This document shows positions 43,831 to 54,646 of a DNA stretch of 64,000 nucleotides, one piece after another (positions within the stretch are counted from its first letter, which is position 1; each line of letters starts with the position of its first letter). This DNA comes from Batillaria attramentaria. Taxonomy: Eukaryota; Mollusca; Gastropoda; Batillariidae. Where the stretch lies: positions 1-64,000 of the forward strand of contig JACVVK020000095.1 in NCBI GenBank assembly GCA_018292915.2, in the 5' to 3' direction. A program made the translations under genes and the position numbers. The notes under the pieces were generated by a model. That model worked only from the letters and a program-made list of their open reading frames with translations, did no database searches and was not told where the DNA came from.

Positions 43831-44138
43831 ACAACAACAAAAACTGCAAAAAACAAATAAATAGGGCTTACGTGATTAGTTCGAGTGGTTTACGGCGAAA
43901 GACTAACCCCGAGATGGTTCGACTGTTTGTGTAGCTACCGAGCCTCCGGCACGTGGGTCATTTGCCTTTTGCAATTCACTTTCTTGCATCTCTCTCTTGC
44001 CAGCAACACTTTATGTGGAATTTCAAATCTCGTTACAAAGACGAGACTTTCGACCATCGCACCGCTTTCGGTAGTGTGTGCCATGGACGTGGCGTTTGCC
44101 AGTGTGCTTTGAGAGGTGTGACGTTTTTAAGAGCTAAG
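43831..44138. other. No gene recognised
   Basis: Unique sequence; the short frames have no recognisable domain. Confidence 0.45.
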
Positions 44139-44157
44139 TTCTGTGTACGAGAGGAGA

Positions 44158-44326
44158 GCCGGGGTGGCCGAATGGTAGAGCGTTGGACTTCTAATGCTCG
44201 GGTCGTGAGTTCGTATCCCGGCTGGGCCAAATATTTGTGCTGGCTTTTTCGTCGTTGCCCCGTCTTTGATATCAACTGTATGTGGTGGAAAAGGACGTTA
44301 AACCCCAAACCCCCCCCCCCCCCGTC
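44158..44326 (+). mobile_element. SINE S1, full length, 19-bp TSD
   Basis: Head GCCGGGGTGGCCGAATGGTA and B-box GAGTTCGTATCCC; the tail ends in a C-run. Flanked by TTCTGTGTACGAGAGGAGA (44139-44157) and TTCTGTATACGAGAGGAGA (44327-44345), one difference in 19. Confidence 0.94.
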
Positions 44327-44345
44327 TTCTGTATACGAGAGGAGA

Positions 44346-44440
44346 AAAATCTAATGCCCTAAGAGAAATTCAAACCACCGACCTCTCGTACCGATGACAG
44401 ACGCTGGCTTTGTTCCCATTGCCTCAGCCACCGCCTTTAA
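44346..44440 (-). mobile_element. tRNA-derived SINE head, other family
   Basis: Minus strand: GGCGGTGGCTGAGGCAATGG (A-box region) and GGTCGGTGGTTTGAATTTC (degenerate B-box). It lies directly beside the 44.2-kb S1 insertion and was probably its target. Confidence 0.5.
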
Positions 44441-45040
44441 GACAGTTTTCATGAATCGTTTGCGCGTTTCAATACGCATGAAACCCACAGAAACCTGCAC
44501 GATGAATGAAGTAAGAAAGAAAATAAAAAAGATAAAAATCCTCAGTGCTGAATTAGGCAACAATTATTAATTCATCTTTCCTGGGTCGCCATAACCTTCA
44601 ACGTCCCTTTAAAAAAAAAAAAAAGCTCTCGTCTGTTTGCTCTTTAAATGACTCAGATGGGATCTTTCTTCCTTTTCAAATACCCCTGTGCTCCGTCTCT
44701 ATCCTTCAGCTTTTGTCCACCACAACCATAAAAAAAATCGCTGTATGCTCTTGAAGCTATTTCGATTTCTTTTGACTTTTGGCATTTTGTCGACTACATT
44801 TGCGTCCGTCAGAAGACCAAAAATTGACGGCCATGTGGGCTGTGTCGGTCGATATAAATTCGAATGATGGGGGTTGCAGAAAATGGGAGAACCACGGCCT
44901 GCGATTTTTTTTCATCCCAGCTCGGATGAGGAATACTATTAATCAGTGCCGCAGGGTCTGTGATTACGGAATCTCTGACGGTAGTTGACAGTTGACAATA
45001 CGATTTTTTTTTTAATATGCACAATGTGAAACGAAAGTCG
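44441..45040. other. No gene recognised
   Basis: Unique sequence with A-runs near 44610 and T-runs near 45006. Confidence 0.45.
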
Positions 45041-45044
45041 GGCT

Positions 45045-45045
<1 letters not shown>

Positions 45046-45124
<79 letters not shown>

Positions 45125-45225
45125 TTAAATGATGGACTCGCATTCGGTCACCAATGGATTCTGTCTGCCTGCCTGCCTGCCTGTCTGTCTGTCTGTCTGC
45201 CTGTTGTTGTTGTTGTCGTGGCTGT
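45046..45225. repeat. (GA)n-(GACA)n and (TGCC/TGTC)n-(TTG)n
   Basis: GA then GACA repeats occupy 45046-45125. After 35 bp, TGCC, TGTC and TTG repeats occupy 45163-45225. The two halves are loosely complementary. Confidence 0.93.
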
Positions 45226-45273
45226 TGTTGTTGGGGATAGCTGTGGTATTGTTCCTGCTCTTGTTGTCTTATC

Positions 45274-45450
45274 AGGGGAGCCCGGATTGTCGAGCTGTGG
45301 TGTGTTGAACTGTCAATGCTCGGGTCGTGAGTTCGATTCCCGACTGGGGACAAATGTTTGTGCTGGACTCCTTCTCGTTGCCCGTGGTTGATCTCGCCCG
45401 TATGTTGTGGAAACAAGACGTGAAACCCTCGAACATCCATCCACCTACCC
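45274..45450 (+). mobile_element. SINE S1, diverged full-length copy
   Basis: Head GGGGAGCCCGGATTGTCGAG, good B-box GAGTTCGATTCCC, diverged body (TTGCCCGTGGTTGATCTCGC), tail CAAGACGTGAAACCC and CCATCCACC. Confidence 0.82.
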
Positions 45451-45721
45451 CTTTGGTTTATTCATTTTTGTTGTGCCTTTTTTGTCTTTCTTTGTAACTT
45501 AGGCATATTCCGTCTTGTCTTGTTTGGTCCTCTGCTATCATTGTCTGTAAATTGTGCAAATCCTTTTTTTTTTTTTTTTTTTTTGGGGGGGGGGGGGGGC
45601 TTTTTTGTTGTTCAGTGTAAATTATGCAAATAATCCAATTCTCCCTCACAAAACATGACGTGCCGAAACGCGCTTCCCTTGTTCCATATAAATCAAAGGG
45701 ATTTATATGGCGCGCTTTTTT
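45451..45721. other. No gene; T/G-run at 45565-45600
   Basis: Long T-run followed by a G-run; GTAAATT(G/A)TGCAAAT phrases flank it. No gene. Confidence 0.5.
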
Positions 45722-46214
45722 TCTGCCCCAACTCTTCTCCAACTCCAGAGGTGTTCCTCCCAAGTCGTGGGTGGAATCCACCGAGGGCTCGGAAGCTGAG
45801 GCATTTTTTTAAATTTTTTTTTATTATGCATGATGATGGAGATGAAGTGATGGTATGATGATGCGATGGAGGTCCATGTGTTTTGGGACTGCGGGACAGG
45901 GCCGCACTCCACGCATCATGTCATAAATATCCTAGCGTTAACCAGGGCGGGATTTACGACACCTGCGGTGCCGGCTGTGTGATCATCTACATCATAAGAC
46001 GTGTCATACCAAGGGAATAACCCCCCAAAGTCGCACCCGTAAAGTGGGTGATTCTCGGCTGTGTGGCAACAGCCTCCCCATTGGGCCCACAGCACACCCG
46101 CTCTGGGTAGGGGCCGACCTAGGTAGGAAAAATCCCGCTTCCCTCAGCTGGGACTCGAACCCGGGTCTCCCGATCCATGGCCCGAAGTGCTAACCACTAC
46201 ACGACGGGGCCGGG
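45722..46214 (-). mobile_element. S3, 490-bp tRNA-headed SINE-like repeat, copy 1
   Basis: On the minus strand a tRNA-like head (CCGTCGTGTAGTGGTTAGCA, B-box CCGGGTTCGAGTCCCAG) lies at the 46214 end. The body continues about 400 bp (GGGGAGGCTGTTGCCACACA; ACACGTCTTATGATGTAG; CCGCAGTCCCAAAACACATG) to a CATCATCATGCATAAT segment and an A-rich end. Matches 57775-58259 along its length. Confidence 0.82.
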
Positions 46215-46741
46215 CTTGTTTTGGTTCAGTTTTTGGTGAACCCAAAGCTGTTGTCATCTAGGTTGTCCCGGGGAAGAAAGACGACCGAATAGCGCGCGTA
46301 AGACTAATTCGATTAGTCAGATACGGTCTGGCTATCCAGTAAGTCCTGTTTTACCCACAGTGGAAGCTTTCTGGTCCCCTCCAGATTACTGTCTGGGTCA
46401 GGGTCTGTTTCTCCTGGTCTATAGCTGCACTTTTTTGTTGTTGTTGTTTTTGTTGTTGTTGTTGTTGTTTTGTTTTTTTTATCAACGTACACGGCAGGCA
46501 CATTCAGTTAATGGCGGACAGCGCTGGTGAGTTTGACGGAAATACCCGGTGTCTGATCCGCTGTTTCTAATTTGTTAAGTAAAGGCGAGGGCACCTTGCG
46601 ACCAGGGTCTGTGTTCGCGAAGAGCGTTCTGCTTTGTAAACGCCACCATAATAATAATAATAATGATAATTACTGTGTATTGCGTAGACGCGTTACCCAG
46701 TACTGTAAACCCAACACGCATGCACATTGACGTGTACTTAC
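46215..46741. other. No gene; (TTG)n and (AAT)n tracts
   Basis: TTG/T-rich tract at 46433-46480 and AAT tract at 46648-46668; no gene. Confidence 0.45.
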
Positions 46742-47320
46742 TTACTTAGGCCCCTGGCTCCAAGTGGAGCATAGGCCATCGACAACCCTTCGCCATCGCA
46801 CTCTGTTCTGGGCTATTCTTGCCACTCCAGTCCAGTTGGTCCCCTGCTTACGTAGCTCTGCCTCAGTGTCCCGCCTCCAGCTGTTGCGAGGCCGGCCTCT
46901 CTTCCTTTTCCCCTGCGGGTTCCATGCCAGGGCTTGTCGTGTGGTGCTGGATGCTGGCTTCCTGAGGGTGTGTCCAATCCAGCTCCACTTCCTCCGCAGG
47001 ATCTGCTTGGCCACTGGTTCCTGCCCCGCTCGCTCCCACAGCTCTTCGTTTCGGATCTTATCTGGCCATCGTATGTTGAAGATGCGCCTCAGACAGGTGT
47101 TGAGAAATGTCTGGATCTACTGCTGCATCGTCTTCGTTGTCCTCCATGTTTCGCATCCGTAGAGCAGAACTGACTTCACGTTGGAGTTGAAGATGCGAAG
47201 TTTGGTTCTTATGCTGACAACTTTGGGTGCCCAGACGTTCTTCAGCATGACCATTTCTGCTCTTGCCTTGCCGATTCTGGCTGTGACGTCTCGGTCTGTG
47301 CCTCCCTGTCCACACATTGA
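46733..47320 (-). mobile_element. LINE 3' end: broken reverse transcriptase C-terminus
   Basis: One minus-strand frame runs from about 47317 to the stop at 46742. It includes the RT thumb-like SVLLYGCETWR, then LNTCLRRIFNIRWPDKI and the terminal WSWIGHTLRKPASSTTRQAL and GKRKRGRPRNSWRRD block. A single in-frame TAG (47117-47119) splits it, so it is a pseudogene. The 3' end has a TAAG repeat tail (46733-46747). It is 5'-truncated, lacking endonuclease and the RT catalytic core. Same family as 17.07 kb. Confidence 0.9.
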
Positions 47321-47369
47321 CGTGTATCACTCGCGTTCTGTCACACGCTGGACCTGAAAACATTAAAAT

Positions 47370-47515
47370 CACTTGTTGCGAAGGGTCAGCTCAGCAGTTT
47401 GAAGTTTCGGAATTTAGAATTACACATATTTTCAAATTTTGTGGGCTGAACATTTCCAAAGCAGAGGGGGAGGAAGCCGGAGTACCTGGACAGGAATGGG
47501 CCGAATGAACGCGCC
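47370..47515 (-). repeat. Dispersed repeat R1, copy 2
   Basis: Inverted relative to 12950-13095. Landmarks are GAAGGGTCAGCTCA, TCAAATTTTGTGGGCTGAAC, and AGAGGGGGAGGAAGCCG. Confidence 0.75.
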
Positions 47516-47525
47516 AAATACCAGA

Positions 47526-47614
47526 GGAAAAAAAATCTTTGCCCCAAGTGGGACTGGAACCTAACCTCTCGGACTGGTGACGAAGTCTTAACCGCTAGAC
47601 CACCGCCCGGCCCG
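47526..47614 (-). mobile_element. tRNA-like SINE head
   Basis: Minus strand CGGTGGTCTAGCGGTTAAGA is a good A-box region, and GGTTCCAGTCCCACTTGGGG a good B-box. The body is not retained (only AAAGATTTTTTTTCC follows). Confidence 0.7.
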
Positions 47615-47639
47615 TAGTGTTATTCAGCGTACTGATTCT

Positions 47640-48494
47640 GCAATGGCCGCTTTTGTGTAGGTTTGGCAACACGGTACGACATGGTGCGCGGACTTACCTT
47701 GATTCGTTTGACCAAACAGACAACAACAACATCAACAACTTGCCCACCCCCCTCTTCCCTCTTCCTTCCCGACCGTTTCAGTCCTCCTCCTCGACAACAA
47801 CAACAACAACAACAACAATGGCGAAAGTTGCAGAAGGAGCCCGGCATACAATGCAGTGGTCGGGGCAACTCGCAAATCCGTCGGCAGCCTGATTTTCAAT
47901 AGTTCCCACCTCAATGTTACGGTTTCTTCTTTATACCCTGATGCATCCTTGCCCCCCCCCCACCCCCCCCATCCCCCCACCCCCCTCCCCCGACCGTTTC
48001 CTCAACAACAACAACTGACTTGAGTGGCGAAAGTTGCAGAACTTGAGGAGCCCATACCATGCAGTGGACTGGAAACTCGCGAACTGAATCCGTCGCCATC
48101 CTTCTGTACAATAATTCCCACCTCAGTGTTACCGTTTCTCCCTGATGCATCCTTGCCATCACCACCACCGCCCCCATTCCTCCTCCTCCCCCCCCCCCCC
48201 CATTCCCTGGCCGTCTCCGTAGCAACAACATCAACAAATCAGCAACAACAACAAATTGCAAAAGTTGCAGACGGAGCCCCTACCATGCAGTGGACGGCAC
48301 GACTCGCGGAATTTTCATTCTCTTTGAAAGGAACACTGATTTAGTACATAGCGATTTCTTTGTACTTGTAACTGTCGTTTGAACTCAATGTATATGTCGC
48401 ATGTCCTGTCGCCAGACCCGGAATACGATATTAACTGTTTCAGCCGTGAAGATGATCGAGCACGACAGACGACAGGACAATAGATGTTCGTGAC

Positions 48495-48539
<45 letters not shown>

Positions 48540-48716
48540 CGCGGTGTGTGTGTGTGTGTGTCAGTATTGACAGACTATATTAAGCTAGCCGCCCGCTCCC
48601 ACGGGTTATCTGGACTGACCAGCGTAATTATATGTGTCTGTGTAGCCTCTTTTCAAACTGAAACAAAACAAAACAAAAAAAAACTGAAACCACCCCAATA
48701 GACGTTCCCGACCCTA

Positions 48717-48764
<48 letters not shown>

Positions 48765-48773
48765 CACGGCCTC

Positions 48774-48810
<37 letters not shown>

Positions 48811-48816
48811 CACGGC

Positions 48817-48848
<32 letters not shown>

Positions 48849-49745
48849 TGGCAGACTATATTAAGCCTGCCGCCCGCCCACACGGCGGGGTAGCTGGACC
48901 AGCGTAATTGAGACCTAGTAGAAGAGACAGGGCGCTGCCAGACGCCGCCTGGTGCTACAGTGCGTGTCGACAAGACGTGTTGCACGTGTTGGTGGATTGC
49001 CAATTGATCCCGTCCCGCCACACACCAGTGATCAGTCTTTGTTACTTTCTCATAACGTCTCAGTCTCCCTTACACCCTGATGCGTCTTTTACCCCACTTC
49101 CCACTTCCCCCTACCCCCCCTCACCCCCCACCCGTCCCACCGTCTGCCCCGCCCCTCCCCGGCTTCGACTACACCCCAGATCCTCTTTACAACAGCTCTC
49201 ACCTCAGTTTTACCGTTTCTTGCTTTCTCCCTGATTCAGCCTTGCCACCCAAGACCCACCCCACCCCCACCCCCCACCTTCATCGCCCCTTCTTTATGTT
49301 CTTTACAATAACGGTTCCCACCTCAGTCTTACTGTTTCTCACTGATGCTCCGATTTATCCTTACCTCCCCGCTGATCGCCCTCCACCCTTCACCCTTCAC
49401 CCTTCTTCGTTACAGATTCTCTTTCATAATAGTTCAAACCTCAGCCTTACTGTTTTTTCTCATATACCCTCATGCATCCTTGACCCCCCCCCCCCCGCCC
49501 CTCCACCACATTCTCCTTCACTGGCAGTTCAGATCCTCTTCACAATAGTCCCCACCTCGGCCTTGCTGTTTCACTCATAATAATAAGTGTCCTTTACCAA
49601 CCAACGCGGTAGGCATACGGTGGGTAATCACGTGACCATGCAATACGATGAGTAATGGTAATAGGCAGTACTGATGAGGAGAGATCATCGCAGCTCCTTT
49701 TTACAATAGTTCCCACCTCAGCCTTATAATATAATTATACTCTTC
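47640..49745 (+). repeat. Large degenerate array with C-rich and (GT)n expansions
   Basis: The phrase TTCCCACCTCAG - TTAC(C/T)GTTTCT - CCCTGATGCATCCTTGCC recurs near 47898, 48115, 49187, 49310, 49430, 49545 and 49708. GGCGAAAGTTGCAGA - ATGCAGTGG recurs near 47820, 48026 and 48256. A GT-tract unit with GCAGACTATATTAAGC and ACCAGCGTAATT occurs twice (48482-48630 and 48700-48910). Long C-runs and (CAA)n separate the units. The P-rich frames are compositional. Confidence 0.8.
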
Positions 49746-49828
49746 CACCCAGAAAAAGAAGTGTGCCTTGCAAACCAACGCAAGTACAAGAAAGATGCAG
49801 TACGATGAATGACAGACAGTGCGAGGAG

Positions 49829-49997
49829 GGGTGGGTGGGTGTTTGGGGCTTTAACGTCCTTTTCCACCACATACGGGTGATATCAAAGACGGGGCAACGA
49901 TGAAAAAGCCAACACTGACAAATATTTGGCCCCAGCCGGGATTCGAACTCACGACCCGAGCATTAGAAGTCCAACGCTCTACCATTCGGCCACCCCG
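49829..49997 (-). mobile_element. SINE S1, full length, 12-bp TSD
   Basis: The minus-strand copy is flanked by CAGTGCGAGGAG at 49817-49828 and 49998-50009. The head end lacks the last GGCTCC bases (ends CCACCCCG). Confidence 0.93.
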
Positions 49998-50009
49998 CAG
50001 TGCGAGGAG

Positions 50010-51320
50010 AGATTACTGATGCGCTGGCCGACGATTACAACCCGCCTGATCTACGCGAGATGGGACCCGCCCGAATTAATCAAACGTCGGTAGACAATGT
50101 TGCACGTTCGATCGGACCTCGCGCCCCCCCCCCTCTCCGACACACACCCACCTTATTATCATTTACCAAAATTTCCACTACCAATCACTCTGTGACAACT
50201 ATCAGCACACCGTTCTGCCTGGCGCAGCCTCGTCCACATGGGAGCTAAAACTGCCGAGGATCGCAGGAGAGCAGAAGGTAGAAGAGCTGCAAGGAAAGAC
50301 AGTTGCCGGCGTCAGCACATCAGCATCTAACCCCAGTCACGTGGCTAAGAGGTCGAGGTCGTACCTTTAGCCACAGGTCCAAACTATGTGTTCCTGGGCG
50401 AGTGAAAACTGTGATGGCGAGAGGTTAGCAATTGTAACCGTTATGTGCCAATAATACTGGAGGCAAATTACTTTATGAGGACGGCGAGTGGCGCTAAAAA
50501 TGTCTAGAGGCTCAAAATCGTTTTCGCTGAATGACCTTGATTTCGAGTCTATCAGCGGGTGTCACGCCCCTATAGCCCCAGTCACGTGGCTAAGAGGTCA
50601 AGAGCTATCATTGGCTCGGTTCCCGAGTTAATCAGCATCCAGCCTCACGTGGCTAACATGTGGGAGGAGAGTACCGCATGTTAACCTCCTTGATTCAGGG
50701 GCGTGCTTTTGCAGACATCATATGCATTACGAAAACACAGTTTTCAGAATTAGATATTAGGAAAAACGATTCTAAGAAAATTGAGGATACGTTTGCTATA
50801 ATTGAGTGCATTGCAAGCTTCTCAAAGTGGCTCATTCTACATACTCCGGAGACACTCTCTCGCTTCTTCATTAATCACTCACAAAAAGAGGAGAGACAGC
50901 ATCTGTGAATGCGGAGAATGCTCAAATTAAATTTCCCTTTAACAGTTTTCATCTCGTGGTTTGTGCGTGTAAAGTAAACAACACGTAATGGGCATGTTGG
51001 GCTGTAATTGGGAAATTTCAAAACCATCAAATTTAATTCAGACAACGTGTTTTTGTGGGGTTTTTTTTCTCTCTGCCATTCTGAAGCTGTTTCATACTTT
51101 GTAGGGCTGTAATTTACGCCAATGGACGTAAGAGCTTGTTGTTGTATGGGAGACGAAAACACCTCGACCTTGTTCTGTTGTGACCGGAGGGAAAATTTCC
51201 CTTCAAGTTTAAAACCTCTATGTTCGTAACACCATGGGCCATTGCAGCCGTTTTCGTAACATTGTGGCTTCTACTATTAGGGAAATACGACTTTCTTTGA
51301 GCCTACGGGTCCATTCCTGA
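50010..51320. other. No gene; 24-bp direct repeat
   Basis: CCCCAGTCACGTGGCTAAGA + GGTC occurs at 50331 and about 50576, with a shorter echo at 50640 (CAGCCTCACGTGGCTAAC). The 82-codon frame at 50660-50908 has no recognisable domain. Confidence 0.5.
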
Positions 51321-51324
51321 ACAG

Positions 51325-51558
51325 ACAGGGACTCGAAAAAGCTAAAAATAGCCACAAACAGTGCCGTCTAGCTGGTGCTCAGTTTGCAACCAAATAACGC
51401 CGTCTGCTCAGTACGGGGTACACTCCAAGAACAACTTACACGCCGGTCAGAGTCACCACGATGGTGTCAGACGCTATACTGTGAGCCACGTGACTGATTC
51501 TGATGCACAGATTCAGCGCATTTGATGAAAAGTTTTCCACACGCCGTTGTATACATGT
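51325..51558 (-). repeat. Dispersed repeat R2, copy 2
   Basis: Inverted relative to 18117-18362: GCTAAAAATAGCCA, GCAACCAAATAACGCCGTCT, GTGACTGATTCTGATGC, AAAAGTTTTCCACACG. About 80% similar by eye with small indels. Confidence 0.75.
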
Positions 51559-51565
51559 CATAATT

Positions 51566-52067
51566 ATGTATTGAGACTTTAGGACGTATGATTTGAGACT
51601 TTGTCATATGTATTGAGACTTTATGTCATATGTATTGAGACTTTATCACATATGTATTGAGACTTTATGTCATACGTATTGAGACTTTATCACATATGTA
51701 TTGAGACTTTATGTCATATGTATTGAGACTTTATCACAAATGTATTGAGACTTTATGTCATATGTATTGAGACTTTATAACATATGATTTGAGACTTTGT
51801 CATATGTATTGAGACTTTATGTCATATGTATTGAGACTTTATCACATATGTATTGAGACTTTATGTCATACGTATTGAGACTTTATCACATATGTATTGA
51901 GACTTTATGTCATACGTATTGAGACTTTATCACATATGTATTGAGACTTTATGTCATACGTATTGAGACTTTATCACATATGTATTGAGACTTTATGTCA
52001 TATGTATTGAGACTTTGTCACATATGTATTGAGACTTTATGTCATATGTATTGAGACTTTAAGGCGT
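51566..52067 (+). repeat. Minisatellite, 22-bp unit x 23 with alternating variants
   Basis: Core ATGTATTGAGACTTTA. Units alternate between a TGTCAT end and a TCACAT end, so the effective repeat is a dimer of about 44 bp. A short 20-bp variant (ATGATTTGAGACTTTGTCAT) appears twice, starting two larger blocks. The first and last units carry different ends (GGACGT, AGGCGT). Confidence 0.96.
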
Positions 52068-53178
52068 AATTCCAGAAGGGGAAAATACTCCTCACGACAC
52101 ATAATTTGTTTTTAATCAACTTTTACACGATCACCTTGTAGCCAAGAAACACAAATCCACATAAATATTTGTTTTAATCATAACATTATGATTTTGCAAG
52201 ATAGGCATGTAGCCAAATACTGAATTTTGTCTATAAAAAAATCTTATTACGATATGATATTTCAACATATTTCAAGATATTACGAAACACCCACTTGGAA
52301 ACAGGAAAAAAAAACATGATCCTGAAGAAATATTGACATGACATCATCGGGCGATAAGCTGCCTCTCTTCATTTTTTTTTATATTTTTGTTTACAAACGT
52401 GTAATGTAATCGGATAGGATTAATCAAAATCAGCACGATTATTCAAGGCTTGCACGGGACACTCACCCAAACAAAAAACAGCGGGCATTATTTTGCCTCC
52501 TTTCAACTTTTATGGTAAAAAAAATGTATTTAAGAAATAAAAGCTAAGCTGAAGCAAAAATTAAGGTCTTATTTTAAGACATGCGCAAGATGCCCACACC
52601 TCCATCCCCCCCCCCCCAAAAAAAAAAAAGACAAGAAAAAGAGAGAGAAAAGATATGACATTACCAGCCATGCTGTTGCCTTTTCATCTTTTATATTAAA
52701 AACATATGTATTTATAATTAAAAAATATCTAATCGGATATAAACCAAAATCAACGTGAAATTCCAAGACACGCGCAAGTCAGTAACTGGGGGGGGGGGGG
52801 GGGGGGTGGAAGCATCCAAAAACTAGAAAATTCAGACATCAAGAACGCACGCCAAGAAAATGAACGAATTTAAAGTTCATCCCCAGAGCCCGCGCTTCGC
52901 CGGTGTCTTCTGGCCACTCCGCTAAATGGATGACCCTTAAAAGCCGGCTCCGGCCAATTTGGGAGGTTTTCTCGCTAAACAGAGTACGAGTGCTCTTCCT
53001 GGCAAGCTCAGGAGTCGTCTCCCCTTTTCCCTCAGATCCGATATGCTCTCATCTGTCGCTGATCGATCGCAGGGCGTGTTTCTTTCATTTTGTAGGCCGC
53101 CTTCCCTTGATGACGTCATCTGCGGTGTAGTGGGACCCGGATGGGGGAATGGGGCCATCCGCGGGTTCCTTGAAGTGA
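52068..53178. other. No gene; AT-rich, diverged duplication
   Basis: AT-rich DNA. Paired phrases (AACATATGTATTTA / AAATGTATTTAAG; TAATCGGATA twice; ACATGCGCAAGATGCC / ACACGCGCAAG) suggest a worn tandem duplication over about 52390-52790. G-run at 52788. Confidence 0.45.
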
Positions 53179-53179
53179 G

Positions 53180-53250
<71 letters not shown>

Positions 53251-53345
53251 ATTTCTGTCCTTTTCCTTTTATTTTTACCATTATTATTATTTGGGGGGAA
53301 GGGGGAGGGGGGAGATGGGCGGGGTCGGTGGGGGGGGGGGGGCGA
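53179..53345. repeat. (TTG)n-(GT)n and G-rich tract
   Basis: TTG at 53180-53210 and GT at 53209-53247, then G-rich sequence at 53293-53342. Confidence 0.95.
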
Positions 53346-53363
53346 GGAATCATTGCCGCTCTA

Positions 53364-53635
53364 CCATCGAGATGGCCTGATGGTTAAGTTCAAGGCGTGT
53401 GCTACGGATCCTGGCAGGTTCGACTCCCTGGTGGGTATAAATTGGTCTGGATTTTTCCTTACCAAATCGAGTCAGATTTACCTACAGACTCGTTTACGGT
53501 GACTGTCTCCTCCTCGCGACGTGTATACACACACACACACTCAACTCACAAATATCAAGTGTACACTGACGTTAAAAGTTCCATTCCTTGGGTTATGGTA
53601 AACACTCATACACCATCCTTGCAAGGAAAAAATAG
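53364..53635 (+). mobile_element. SINE S2, full-length single copy
   Basis: Head CGAGATGGCCTGATGGTTAA, B-box CAGGTTCGACTCCCTGG, body TTACCAAATCGAGTCAGATT and CAGACTCGTTTACGGTG. The tail (ATCAAGTGTACACTGACGTT, then GGGTTATGGTAAACAC) is A-rich at the end. It defines the complete S2 structure used for the other copies. Confidence 0.85.
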
Positions 53636-53788
53636 ATGATGTGCTATAGCCACGTGCTACCCCCCCCCCCCCCCCACCTCGAAGCACACGATACATTTTT
53701 TTTCTTTCTTAAAGCTTCGTGATTATGAACTCGGTCACCTTGAAAGGTGTTCGGCGTCTAAGGAATGAGAGATTCCGATGCAGTCGGG

Positions 53789-53827
<39 letters not shown>

Positions 53828-54520
53828 TTTTGGGGATGGGCGGGCGAGGGCAGGAATTTTGGGCACAAGTTAGAAACGACAAGGTGTTACAGTATGTCAC
53901 TGTCTGTAGCTTACAAGCTGGAAAACAAGAAGCTAGCATCACACCAGCCGCCCCCTATGCTAACACCTCTCCGACTGGTTAAAGACAACATGCCAGGCGG
54001 TATCGCTTTGATCTTGTCTGCGAGAGTGTCAGATATATAGATACGCGTTCAAACCTTTGACGTACGCCGGCAAAACATTTCTGCGGCCTTTCTTCGATTG
54101 CTCGGCGATAGACGCTGGTTTTGTTTTGTTTAACAAACTCCCGGTCAACAACGAACGGCTGATTTGCAAGCAACTATTCCCATCCTGTCTTCCAACCAAA
54201 TTCTGATAAAATTCCACCAGGAGTTTTGTTGAAATTTGCTTCTGTTATCAGCCGACAAATGAAGTTCCAGAAAGCCAGCAAGTTGTGGATATAAACTTTC
54301 GCATGTACGTATAGCGCACGCCAGTGCCGTTGAGTGCACTAGGGTTAAGCGACGAGTGACAGATTTTTGTTGGTGGTGTTGTTGGTTTTGTTGTTGTTGT
54401 TGTTGTTGTTGTTCAAAGTTTGCTGGATGATGTGCATTGCTGCAGTGTCATTACGTTCGGATGCTGAAGAATATTGGTTACTGGTCTAACTCTCTCTCTC
54501 TCTCTCTCTGGTAGTTGTAG
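53636..54520. other. No gene; several simple repeats
   Basis: C-run at 53661-53678, (GT)n at 53791-53827, (TTG)n at 54385-54412, (CT)n at 54489-54511. No recognisable coding region. Confidence 0.5.
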
Positions 54521-54611
54521 TAGTAGAATGTAGCAAGGACAAGATACAAGAAAGGACGCTGTACCTAATCTTACATCCTTGGAAAATAAAGTGTCATTGT
54601 CATTGTCATTG

Positions 54612-54612
<1 letters not shown>
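54521..54612 (+). mobile_element. LINE or SINE 3' end with (TCATTG)n tail
   Basis: AATAAAGTGTCATTGTCATT continues as tandem TCATTG, a terminal repeat typical of non-LTR elements that end in short tandem repeats. The upstream 60 bp (GACAAGATACAAGAAAGGAC) would be its 3' UTR; nothing further 5' is recognisable. Confidence 0.55.
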
Positions 54613-54642
<30 letters not shown>

Positions 54643-54646
54643 TCTC

